This document shows, piece by piece, positions 24,765 to 34,867 of a DNA stretch of 64,000 nucleotides. The notes under the pieces were generated by a model. It was given only the letters and a program-made list of their open reading frames with translations, was not told the DNA's origin and searched no databases. The stretch lies in assembly GCA_009767595.1 (NCBI GenBank), contig VSDK01001190.1, positions 88,904-152,903 on the forward strand, read 5' to 3'. The translations under genes and the position numbers were made by a program. The stretch comes from Symbiodinium kawagutii. Taxonomy: Eukaryota > Sar > Dinophyceae > Suessiales > Symbiodiniaceae. How positions within the stretch are numbered: position 1 is the first letter of the stretch; each line of letters starts with the position of its first letter.

Positions 24765-27700
24765 GAATTTGTTCATCACACTGAACCATGATCGTCATCG
24801 AGGGATCTTTCGCAAAGAACTGATCAGTGGTGATCCATCGGGAGAAGCTGGGAGTTTCCAGGAGGTGATGACGCCCATGGCGGAGGGATCCATGTTGGGA
24901 GTCGGCTTGGGCTTGCACAATGGTTCGCCAGCTACCATCCAGGCCAGGTTCCAACATTCTTGGGGAGCTATCCCTCCACGTCCCATGGTCAGGGTGAATG
25001 GCCATGGTAATTGAACGACCCTCCATCAACCATTGATCTAAGGCTATATGCTTGCCAATCCCGTTAACTTTAACTTTGGTTGCTGATTGTTGCAAAAGGT
25101 TCCTGTCTTTGAATTGTTTGTTGAATCGAGCAACATGAACCAACCAACCAACCATCAAGTAACCATTGACCAACCAAGCCACCAAGCCACCAACCCACCC
25201 ACCACCCATTTGCTGATCTCGTTCCCTGGGCTTCCTCGCCATCAGCCAATCCTTTCCCCAGGCGCCTCGAGGAGAGGGCACAGCCATGGAGAAACGAGTC
25301 GGGTTTCAACCGCCCAACTGCGTCAATGAGCGAATCGGAATCATGTAATCTGATGATTAGAATATGATATTGAGAATACAAACTATTAGAGGGTATACTA
25401 ACAATCATTAGTAATACCTAGTGATGACTATTGTTAGTGTGCCATCGCTACTATTCTTACTGGTTGTTATTGATAGTATACCATTAGATGGTAGCACTGT
25501 AGCTGGTAGTTGAAGTTATCATCAGGAATACGGCCAATGAAGAGTAAATGGTTTGTGCTCATACACAGTACCATAAATGATAACCGTTTCGAACCCTCCA
25601 ATAAGAAGTATTCTGAGGTCATACTGCCATTGATACCGATGGTTAATAGATGGTAGCCCATGACTGCATAAGCAGCAACCAGTTGCGTAATAAAATGATG
25701 ATTGATCATTCAAATCATCAGTATTATGAGAACATGATTCTAATGGTGTATACGGCAAGTTTTCACAGACTGATACTGCTGTTGATACATTAGATATGGT
25801 TGTTGTCAATTGTATACCATGACTCTTTGTTAGCATATTGCAAATGAATAATTAGTAATCATCACCATATAATACCATATTGCAAGCTGATATGACTAGT
25901 TATGCTATTCTGACTGGTTCGTTGATGGTATACCCCCACTACTGTAGTATGTTGATTTATGTAAGTTAGCTGTGTATTACTATCTGATATGATCTTGGTA
26001 CTGCTGATGAATATTGATGAATATCTTGGTCAAGTGGGCACCACGGTTTTCGCCACAAGGCTAACCCAGCAAAGCGTTGACCTGGAGATTCGACCAATTT
26101 CTCGGTGCACGGTTCTCCTTTGGTTGCCGTTTTCTCGAGCATTTTCCATTCAAAATTTAGGCCCCCCTAATTATAGACCACTTATGTCGACATCTCTTCT
26201 GATCCTGCGTTCATGGAGCTCTTGCCGCCACATTCTGTGGTCACTACCCCGCCGAATGAAGAATTAGCGGATGCAGCCGGCGCAGCAGGATGGCGCCATG
26301 GATTCTGTGTTGGATTCACTTGGAATCCCGCAAATGTAGCGAGTGCTGAGCTCAGCGGACAAGGAGTGGACAACACCGTCAACCTCCAATACTTTGGAGG
26401 CACTTGCGGATTGCCCGTCCCTGCAGCTGGAGTGCCCAACATCGCTCTTTGGGATTCCATTTCGTAGCGTGCTCAGAATACCTTTATCCCTGAAGGGATT
26501 TTAGGGTTGGAGCGACCTGCAATCAAGGCAACGACATCAGTTTCTCTTGCACCTTTTCTGAGAGGATATGTCAGGACAAGAACACTGCTTGAGCCATTGA
26601 TGATTTGCATTTGTGGAGGCTTCGACCCCAATGTGATCTCCAACTCAACGTTGGCAGACCGAATGTACTTACCATTAGAGGTGGGAGTTCCAGGCCCACC
26701 CGGTACAGGCGCTTGCTTGGTCTTCCGGAAGGTTTCCCAACTGGGCAGCCTTTGCAACGCTTGTGGCACCGAATTTGGGTTAGATAATACGCTGTGGGCT
26801 TTTGTCCTTGATCAGTGGTATGTCAACCTTTCCGATCGTTCCATGATGTAGTTCATGGACGCTCCCTAGCCCACTAGAAATTTGTTTGGATTCGGCTCCC
26901 TGGTTTTGATGCTACATCTCAGGCATGGATCCTTGGGCAGCTGAGCAATTTTAGTTATATCTACCATAAGTAATAATTACCCTCTTAACCCGCATTCTAG
27001 CTGTTTGGCAAAAACTCTGGCTTTGGTTTCTTGTTGAGAATATAGATACCAACAAATTGAGTTATGATTGCTCTATCTTGCTTTTAGTCTTCCTGTTCAC
27101 AATCCATCGCCACTGGTCATTAACGACAAATCAAGCAGGTTCTTATATTTTCATTATCTGGAAAACGTAGCTTTCACATTGAAAATCATTTTAAAAAATC
27201 AGAGCCATGACTTTCCGATGATTCTTACGTCATATTGACCAATAATTCAGAAGCAACACGGACCAATCATATCAAAAACCATGGCATTTTACATTGAAAA
27301 TCTGTTTAAAAAAACAACAAAACCAACAAAAGCCCTGTTTTTTACAAATACATTAAAGAACCAAGCCAATCATTCAAAAGAACCCATGGCTTTCCGCCAA
27401 GCCCTGGTTACGCGCAGGATGACACCAGCATCTCAGGTGCCAAAATGTGCCTTGGAGGGCCACCAGGGGTCCAGGCTGCCTGGGAGGGTCAAACTGGTGA
27501 GAAATGTGAGCATTGTAATCCTATCGTTGATCCTATCCTTAGTTAATGGTCAACATCACGAGCAATGATCAAAATTGGTTACTTGTAGTTATGACCTATC
27601 AAGGAGCAGATATTCAAAGTGAATGGTCAACATTAGTTACTCATAGTATTTGAAAGGTTAACATAGTTGATTGTTGATGCTTATTCGTAGTTTTTCTATC

Positions 27701-28454
27701 CATTCATCAAAGGGTGTCTTTGATTATCCTGGTTGACATTGCCAACACACTTGTTGGTTTCGTTGTGTCGTTCAGAAAAGGTCTGGTGGTGGTGGTGCAT
27801 GAAAGCGATTTGCCGATAGGACCACCTGTCATTTCTCTTTGTGACCACATCAGCCATCACCAATCTGCTCATCAATCAGCTGATTTAAGCATTGACATCA
27901 TGAACCAGCTCATGCAACAGTTGATTGTCTCAATAACCACCATCCATCAAGTAACTCTCTAAATAAACCCAGCTCATTAACCATAATGTTCAGAACCCCA
28001 TAAAGCAGCACCTACAACAAGCCCAGCAACCACCGGGACCTGGCGAGCCCAGGCGCTATCTCGAGGACTGGCGACTGGATCGACCCTTTTGGGACGGCTG
28101 CTGGCCACGTGGCAACATTAGTAGCACGAGCATTTCTTATTCGTACACGAGCAATGTTTCTTATTGCTAGTAGTCGCCAATGGCTACCAAACTTATTGAC
28201 CATGACTAGGCACTTGGCCGGTACCCTAGGCACTTGGCCGGTACCAAACTCATGAGCCATTATTTTGCAAAGAGAATATATATATATATATATGTATGTA
28301 TATACATATGTGCATATATATATATATATAGAGATGTTTCATCATTCTTCAACCATTATGTGCCAGTCGTCCGTAACCATCTTCAACCAGCCCTAGCTTT
28401 TGCATCTCGTACACTGGAACGGTTGACATCACTGGATCTACGATTGCCCCCGTG
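24765..28454 (+). CDS. Unidentified multi-exon gene, partial model
   Basis: Exons 24765-24993 (229 nt, donor AGG|GTGAAT), 27418-27496 (donor CTG|GTGAGA), 28027-28108 and 28397-28454 are phase compatible. Readings include GEAGSFQEVMTPMAEGSMLG, GLHNGSPATIQARFQ, DDTSISGAKMCLGGPPGVQA, WRAQALSRGLATGSTLLGRL and CISYTGTVDITGSTIAPV. A further short exon at 28480-28503 ends CAG|GTGAGA. No family was recognised. The 2.4-kb intron between the first two exons contains the broken intronless frame at 25990-26851. A 178-codon antisense frame over 24751-25287 is considered a shadow. Confidence 0.38.
25990..26851 (+). pseudogene. Broken intronless reading frame, capsid-like or retroposed relic
   Basis: About 285 codons can be followed with one frame change (apparent loss of one base near 26170-26190) and one in-frame TAG at 26465. 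Segments: TVFATRLTQQSVDLEIRPIS, then TYVDISSDPAFMELLPPHS and GWRHGFCVGFTWNPANVASA, then after the stop IKATTSVSLAPFLRGYVRTR, and finally DQWYVNLSDRSMM and a stop. Beta-strand-like alternation with Gly/Pro turns recalls jelly-roll capsid proteins, and endogenous copies of RNA viruses are known in Symbiodiniaceae genomes; that assignment is inference from style only. It could instead be a decayed retroposed cellular gene. It lies inside an intron in sense orientation. The antisense strand is open in parts but less consistent. Confidence 0.4.
28278..28332. repeat. (TA)n microsatellite
   Basis: Interrupted TA/TATG repeat between exon candidates. Just upstream, 28206-28248 holds two copies of a 21-bp unit containing AGGCACTTGGCCGGTACC. 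Confidence 0.9.
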
Positions 28455-29344
28455 GTTTTTTGCTGATGGCCCTATCCAGGGGACTTCTGTCATCCTGAAA
28501 CAGGTGAGACTTGGAGTCTTTGGTATCTGGAAGAACATGAAAGAATCCGCAACCAATTGGCCTTTTTAAGTAGTTATATGTTCTTTATTCGAACATGAAA
28601 CTGGAATACACATGAATGGGGAAACCCAACAATCCATCATGCAAAGGATACGTTTTGGAGGGCAAACCGACAGTGGTGTGCTCGTACGGCCATTTCTTGA
28701 ACAACACAACTAAAAGTCATTGGCAATTGGCAACTCAATGCTAGTTGGTTTACTTCAGTCACCAGGCTCGTTATACATTAACGATCAGTCGCTATCATGA
28801 ACCGCTAGTTCATTGTGAAGTAACCATTTTGAACCACTTTGAGTTAATGACCATTAATCATCATTGTTTGTTTGCGGAAGCACCCAAATGGTCAGCTGCT
28901 GTCTTTTGTTATTGACCAGTCGCCGAAATTGATGAGACCCATTGGCTGTTATTGGCTATCCTGTATGTGGTTTTTCGTCAGTATTGAGCATTTATTATCC
29001 ACAGCGGGCGGCCCTGGCAGTGCAGTTTTCACACCCTTCACGATACAAAAAGTAACGATGAGGATATTAAATATGAAGGCTTTCATTGCCAGAGCCACCT
29101 ATGATTTTAAGAGTAATTTTGATAATGATGAAAGTGATAAAGTATAATGATCATATCGATCATAGTCAAATAGTGCATAATAGCCGACAAGTCAATAGAC
29201 TATCGTCAAATCTGAGGGCCAAACAAAAAACTACGCCGGCATAGACCCCAGATAGCAAGTTAATGTCGCGATTTGTTGCCAGCAAATTCTTAACAATCAT
29301 AGCCAGACACTTCCAACCCCCAACTCAGGGCCCAAATTCGGAGC

Positions 29345-29460
29345 CCTCCTGTTGACACCGGCACCCACCCAAATATGTTCGTACTGGCGGACTCTCCTCT
29401 TGACATCGGCACCCCGCGGCACTCTCTTGTTGACACCGACACCCACCCAATTATGTTGAT
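29345..29460. repeat. Imperfect direct repeats of a GACACCGGCACCCACCC unit
   Basis: Three diverged copies of a segment beginning TGTTGACACCGGCACCC (near 29351, 29398 and 29427) are interleaved with GGCGGACTCTCC/GGCACTCTC blocks. No coding frame is convincing. Confidence 0.6.
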
Positions 29461-30467
29461 AGTGTCAACCTCTGGTGGACACTCTGACCAGGCCGGACCC
29501 CCGTGTTATCTTTTGAATGGCATTTCTCAATATATCCCAATAATATTGATATTTTTTGTAAGCGTTTAAAAAGTGCAATAGTGATTGCATTGTTTTTAAA
29601 ACAACCACCATTGCGCATGAAATAATCGTATTGATGTTTCAAAATGATGGCCAATTAACATTTTTTGTACTAACATATGTTTCATGTTTTTTTACCATAC
29701 AATTGTACTGATATTGCAATTTGATACTTAACAAACATTGACAATGTGGTTCAGTATTACTAAGTAAATCTCAAAATCGTTAGGAAAAACTGCACTGCCT
29801 CATCCTCCCGCTCTCCGATTAGTAGCCGGTAGCACTGTCGACCCTCATTAACCATTATCAACCAGTATTATTGATCCACTCGTGGTTTCTTGTTTCCTGA
29901 CAAACCGCAATGAAACATTTTTTGCATCGCTATTGACCATGGGGAGTCAGATATTTGGGGTTGCTAGCAATTCAAGATCGTCAGACATTGCTAAATACCA
30001 GCTCACGATTGTGAACTGTTGAAGCATTTGTTGGTGGCAAACATCAGCCACCACTAGAGGCCATCTTGAATCGTCAACCATCAGCAGCCATGATTGATCA
30101 TGTTTGACCGTCATATCAACCATTATTCATTAACTACTTTAACCATTCAGTGACAGTTGAGTAACCGCTGATCAACCATGTAATAAACCATGAATGACCC
30201 ACCAGAAACAGCTGATTAACCACTTCATTCACCATTTATTACCCATTCATCAACAACATTCTGAATCAACCATGAGCCATGAATCAGCTTCGACCCTTGA
30301 CTACCATTGGCACCAGGAGAAGGTCAACCCGGTGCTGCAGGAGAGCTGATGACTGTGGGAGACGCGCAAGGATGAGCTATGACCATGGGTAAAATATCAA
30401 TAGATATGAAGAAACAATAGTAAAATGTTGATAACGATGAACTAGAGATACATGGAGATACACGGAT

Positions 30468-30592
30468 GAATGGATGGATGGATGGATGGATGGATGGATG
30501 GATGGATGGATGGATGGATGGATGAAGGGATACGTGGGATACGTGAGATACGTGGGATACGTGAGATACGTGGGATACGTGGGATATGTGCA
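30468..30592. repeat. (GGAT)n followed by a 10-bp tandem repeat
   Basis: About 14 GGAT units (30468-30526) run into six or seven copies of the 10-mer GGGATACGTG (30530-30592). The minus-strand Ser-His-Pro frames are repeat artefacts. Confidence 0.95.
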
Positions 30593-31154
30593 TAAATAAA
30601 GGCACCACCCAAATTAGTCTAATCTTCACACTGACAGTGCCATTTGAGCAGTGGATTATTGGTTGAAGATGCGCATGCCCCTTTGCTAATGCTCACATTC
30701 TACTCATCAAGCAAAATTGATATAAATAGTCAGTGCCAGATGAATAATGGTCAGTAGTGCTATCACCACTTGACCACAAATTAACCATCACTGGTCCGCC
30801 CACAAGTGCCAGAATCTAATGTTTCAAATTATTGTGCTGAAGCTGCTCCTCCCATGTTTATGATCTCACTCTGGTGAATGGAGTGACCCCGTGGATGATC
30901 AATGTCAACGTCGCTTGGGTTTTTGATGTGGTGGCAAATGGTAGTCACTCTCAAGGCATAGTGGCAAAGTCTGCTCAGTAGCGCAAGTACTGACCCATAT
31001 TTGATTATTTCGCATGCTAATAACAACTGTTGCTAATCCACCAACTGCAATTCAATTTGCTGTTTTTTGTGAAATTATCAGCTGTATTGGCAGGTTGTTG
31101 CTTGTGAAGTGCTGTTTTTTAAGCCATATGTCATGAACTGTTGCTTGTAGGCAG

Positions 31155-31304
31155 CTCCAATGGGCAAGCCACTTCCCCAAGCGGCAGGAGATGGTGATGA
31201 GTTTGCTGAGCGTTCGCCCTGAAGATCCACAAGCGTTTATGCTCAGGTGCGGCGAGTGGTTGGCGGCAATGCATCGGGGAGGACCCCCTGGGGCCCCTGG
31301 TTGA
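31155..31304 (+). CDS. Probable terminal exon of an upstream gene
   Basis: After the acceptor GTAGGCAG, 49 codons run to TGA. The reading includes WASHFPKRQEMVMSLLSVRP, EDPQAFMLRCGEWLAAMHRG and a Gly/Pro tail. It is strongly protein-like and the frame ends naturally, so it is the likely 3-prime end of a gene whose earlier exons lie upstream. No domain was recognised. A short alternative frame (APMGKPLPQAAGDGDEFAER) is also open. Confidence 0.45.
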   Translation, partial: LQWASHFPKRQEMVMSLLSVRPEDPQAFMLRCGEWLAAMHRGGPPGAPG

Positions 31305-31437
31305 GCTGTGGGAATCCCTATTTGGGCCCCCTGTACCCTGTCCCGTGGGTCTTCATGGGATTCTGACCCGGATCAGTTTGGACGAATGGAAGAATGAAGG
31401 GTCCATATGATTCGAAGGGATCAGTTTGGCTTTGCAG

Positions 31438-31560
31438 AAGGCAACGGATGACAAGAAGAAGCACCGCATGCCATATTTGTTTGATACAGAAGATACACCT
31501 GAGGTGGAACCCCAAAAAATGACCGGGTTGTGCCTCGAAACGCACTTGCTTTGGATGAGG
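31438..31560 (+). CDS. Exon with consensus donor, unidentified gene
   Basis: Acceptor GGCTTTGCAG, donor GAGG|GTAAGT, 123 nt or exactly 41 codons in phase 0. It reads ATDDKKKHRMPYLFDTEDTP and PQKMTGLCLETHLLWMR. These are among the best splice signals in the window. The next exon is not found; the open frames at 31667-31876 and 31987-32232 are possible continuations. It lies between the stop at 31304 and the gene at 32258, so it may belong to an alternative end of the upstream gene. Confidence 0.45.
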
Positions 31561-32257
31561 GTAAGTAAAAGAAGAACATCAGTCTGTGGAGTTGCCCAGT
31601 GGTCAGTAGCATCACAAATCAGGCAATCATGGATATGCCAGATCAGGTTTAGCTATCTTTATAGATATGACCTTTGAATCATCCCATTCTGCACCCTCAG
31701 TCATAGCTATCGTATTTGGAAATCTATTCGCCTCATTTGCACACTTCTCGTTGCAATCCAGTTCCTTCATCCCAACCAATATGACGTGTCATAGTGTGAC
31801 ATTGTATCAAACAATGATGGGGTACATTTGGCTGTTCGGAAACCATGAGACAATGACGGTATCTTTGATGCTGTGATGCCACCTGGGATGATTGGGTGAT
31901 GCCAAGTTGATGGTGACCCCTGGTGGAAGCTTTGACTCGGTTGACCCCTGAGTGCTACAACCCATGAAAATTTCTTTGTATGTTCATTGCGATTTATCTT
32001 TCACAATGTCTTCAATTGTGCTATTCCTTCCCTTCATGATGGTTCTTGTCGCTGTATCCCTCATGTTGATGAATCAGCTATGAAACAACCAGATCATTGC
32101 AATATCCCTTATGATGAATCAGCACAAGTGGATCAAAGAAGCTCAGTAGGCAGAAACATAATGATTCACCGGGAGGATTCCGTTCATTTGCTGCAGTCAG
32201 CCTTGCTACTGTGTTTGGCTCTCAAGATCTAGCTCTTTAGTTGCTCCAGATGCCTTG

Positions 32258-33535
32258 ATGCCACAGCGGGGCAAGTCTGCTTCCTCTGCTCAGCGATTCT
32301 GTTGGACATGCGTCGTGTTCTTGGGAGCAGTTTTGGTGCTTCACGGCTGTGTGCTGTTTAGTTTGCTCCAACGCTTGACCTTGCTGCAGCGCTTGGGGCT
32401 TCAGGACTCTCTTCGCACCTTGGCGTCACAATCCACCACCGTGACCACTCGTCTGACTGTGGAGCTTCCCAGCAACTTGGAACGGCTCGCAGTGGTCTCG
32501 GCACTTGGAGCAGCTCACGATGAGTTGCTGCTGTTCATGACGACGTTTCAAGACGTCGCGTACGGAGCTGGAGCTCATGTCTTGCTGCTCGTCAATGACA
32601 CGGCAGAAGATTTCAGTGGCTTCAAGAGCTTGACTCTCCACAGGGTGGGAAGCACGGAAGCTTGGATGGAGGAGCTGTCCGTGAGTGATGCTCGGCTCTA
32701 TCATAGTTTTGCTGTTTTGCAAAGCATCGAGTCAATGGACTCGATCAAGATCATTCAAATCGCGGCAGTGGAGGACATCGCGTTCCAGGCGGATCCATTC
32801 CTTTGGACGTCAACCCAGACACCTGGAGTTCATTTATTTACGGACCAGGATCTGGTGGGCAACACAAAGATGTGGAAGCCTCTGTCGATTTGTTTTGCTC
32901 ATTATGCGGACCTTCTCCGATCAAAGCCAGCAGTAGCTGCTAACTATATGATTGGAACCAAAGCGGAAGTTCAAAGATATCTTTCTGCAGTGGTTAATAA
33001 AATACAGACAGCCAGAAGTTGCAAGGTACCTGGTGTGGCAGAAGTAGCTGCAAATGTTGTAGCACAGACTGAAGGCACCGATGTTTTCATTCACAACAGC
33101 CTCAACGGACCTGTTTGGACAGGGGATCATATTGCGCCCAACGCCATCCTTTTTGACTCAGAGGATCATGTGATCAACCAGAATGGCTATCAATATGCAG
33201 TGCTTCGGGGCGTTCACCAGCACACGGACCTCTTGAAACGTTTGCAGTTTCGCCTTGCCAAAGCAAAGACCAGCACTGCTGAAGCGGCTGAATCTGCTTG
33301 CTCAAATTTTCAGATTGAAGATGGTGATATGCAGGGCCATGATCTGAAACACGGCAAAGCTGAGAGCGAACTTCAGTGCTGCAGCACCTGCCAGGCGAAT
33401 CCCAGCTGCACGGCCTTCATTTTTTCTCCTGTTCGGAAGCATTGCTGGCTGAAGGCCGCGGGAGGCATCCGGACACATCGTCCAGGCTCCGACATGCGAT
33501 GTGGTCTTCGGATTTCAAGTGCTCCTGCAGCTTGA
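32258..33535 (+). CDS. Intronless type II membrane protein, glycosyltransferase-like with C-terminal PAN/Apple-like domain
   Basis: This is the longest open frame of the window: 425 codons from ATG at 32258 (the TTG before it is not used) to TGA. Residues about 12-37 form one hydrophobic signal anchor (CWTCVVFLGAVLVLHGCVLF) after a basic N-terminus, as in Golgi type II glycosyltransferases. The lumenal part has IKIIQIAAVEDIAFQADPF, like the D-x-x-D-x-x-F-Q-x-D-P-F region of nucleotide-sugar transferase-like proteins, though the first Asp is replaced; a later stretch reads NQNGYQYAVLRGVHQHTDLL. The last ~75 residues hold six Cys (DLKHGKAESELQCCSTCQAN, CTAFIFSPVRKHCWLK) typical of a PAN/Apple adhesion fold. 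A secreted or Golgi role in sugar transfer or binding is likely; activity is uncertain. Lack of introns in this genome suggests a retroposed origin. Confidence 0.85.
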   Translation: MPQRGKSASSAQRFCWTCVVFLGAVLVLHGCVLFSLLQRLTLLQRLGLQDSLRTLASQSTTVTTRLTVELPSNLERLAVVSALGAAHDELLLFMTTFQDVAYGAGAHVLLLVNDTAEDFSGFKSLTLHRVGSTEAWMEELSVSDARLYHSFAVLQSIESMDSIKIIQIAAVEDIAFQADPFLWTSTQTPGVHLFTDQDLVGNTKMWKPLSICFAHYADLLRSKPAVAANYMIGTKAEVQRYLSAVVNKIQTARSCKVPGVAEVAANVVAQTEGTDVFIHNSLNGPVWTGDHIAPNAILFDSEDHVINQNGYQYAVLRGVHQHTDLLKRLQFRLAKAKTSTAEAAESACSNFQIEDGDMQGHDLKHGKAESELQCCSTCQANPSCTAFIFSPVRKHCWLKAAGGIRTHRPGSDMRCGLRISSAPAA

Positions 33536-33651
33536 GTCACTCTTCTTGGGAAGAGAGTTCCTAGAAGTTACTACAAGTGTTCAAGCTAGCAGTGACTAAA
33601 CTAACCAAGTGGTAACGGTTCTTCATTTCCAAAATTATATTGTAACTAGTT

Positions 33652-33908
33652 TGCGTGTGTGTGTGTGTGTGTATATCTCTCTCGGTATTCTTGCTGGAAT
33701 GATGTTGATGCACAGCTATGACAATTTGTATTGCCATACCACTAGTCGTTAACCATCATTGATCATTTGATATCCATCATTGGGACCATCACTCAAAATC
33801 ATCATGCATAGTCACCGTGGAAATTCATCGTTGATAACCATCATCAACCAGTGTCAACCATCATCAACCATCATCAACCATCATCAACCATCATCAACCA
33901 TCATCAAC
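33652..33908. repeat. (TG)n and 10-bp ACCATCATCA tandem repeat
   Basis: A TG dinucleotide run at 33652-33673 is followed, after simple sequence, by five copies of ACCATCATCA at about 33857-33908, just downstream of the intronless gene. It is the pure form of the word that fills introns elsewhere in degenerate form. Confidence 0.9.
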
Positions 33909-33959
33909 CTGCAACTTTGCTGGTCTGTAATAAAACAGCGGGATCGCGAGAGCGTCCCA

Positions 33960-34527
33960 GCCACCATGAGGTAGAGATGGCTGTTTGCTGAGAGGTGAAA
34001 AAAGTGCAGATGTAGTCTGCTGCAAGGGGGGGGTTGGGGACTGTTCACGGTGATTCTGTGGAAAAGAATTTGTTGTTAGTTGTTGGTTGTTGTTTGCAAC
34101 TGTTGCTTGTTTGTTGTTGTTGGTTGTTTGTTGGTTATTGTTGTTTTGTTTTGCTGTCAAAGATGGATCTGAACGTGCGTTTTCAACCATGGTAGCGGGG
34201 TGCAACTTCTTGGGTACTTCTGTTCTTGATGGGTGGCTCAACGGTCCTATAAGTTGCATTTCAAACAATGACGGTCACTTGGTGGTTGATTTGAGTTCGT
34301 GCTGAAAGGATTCAGTTGCCGCGTTCGAACCTACAAAATTGCTGTTTCGGAAATTGCCATCCTTTGCCCCCATATCCTTGTGATTTAGTGGATAAGCTGA
34401 CAGGTCAGCTGAAAGTGAAGCTTCACCGGCAGTCGCCCCTGTGCGGCCCCCCTGTGCCATCAATCGTTTTCGATTAAATTGCCGTGCCAGGCTGTAACTG
34501 ATCCGGATACCAAGCTACTAACATCCC
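33960..34527 (-). other. Minus-strand open region, possible exon or decayed gene
   Basis: Reading leftwards from 34527 after an AG acceptor, one frame gives ISYSLARQFNRKRLMAQGG, then SADLSAYPLNHKDMGAKDG, and reaches TGA at 34277-34275. The same frame then reopens (MQLIGPLSHPSRTEVPKKLH) and passes through an Asn/Gln-rich stretch made by a TTG/GTT repeat. It could be a terminal exon of a minus-strand gene or a pseudogene with one stop. It is one of few minus-strand coding signals. Confidence 0.28.
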
Positions 34528-34867
34528 GATGACTTCATCTAGGGCTAGCTGAGTTATAACAACCACGACCCATAGGCTAATTTGAATGGATGATCACGGA
34601 AACCCAACGCATGTGAGAACCCATTGGTGGAAAATAGACGAATTGTTCGTTGATGGTGATAATTCACAGTGATGGTCAAGAATTGGGTGCATTGTTATCA
34701 TTGGTATATATTAGCTATATTCCACTATGAGATATTTAGTACAATGATTACCATGAAATTCCCCATATCGCCATATGTGCCAATGATCCATAAAATATAA
34801 CCCGCCATTAAGATTCTGATGGTAAGAATCCATCAACGGTAGTCATTGATTCATGGCGCCTGTGCAG

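Noticed and set aside
24751..25287. 178-codon minus-strand frame, the second-longest gap-free frame of the window after the 32258 gene apart from the + strand frames near 4 and 57.6 kb
   Set aside because: Part of it is Trp/Leu/Gly-rich translation of a CCAAC repeat, and the sense strand has a better exon with a donor and natural composition.
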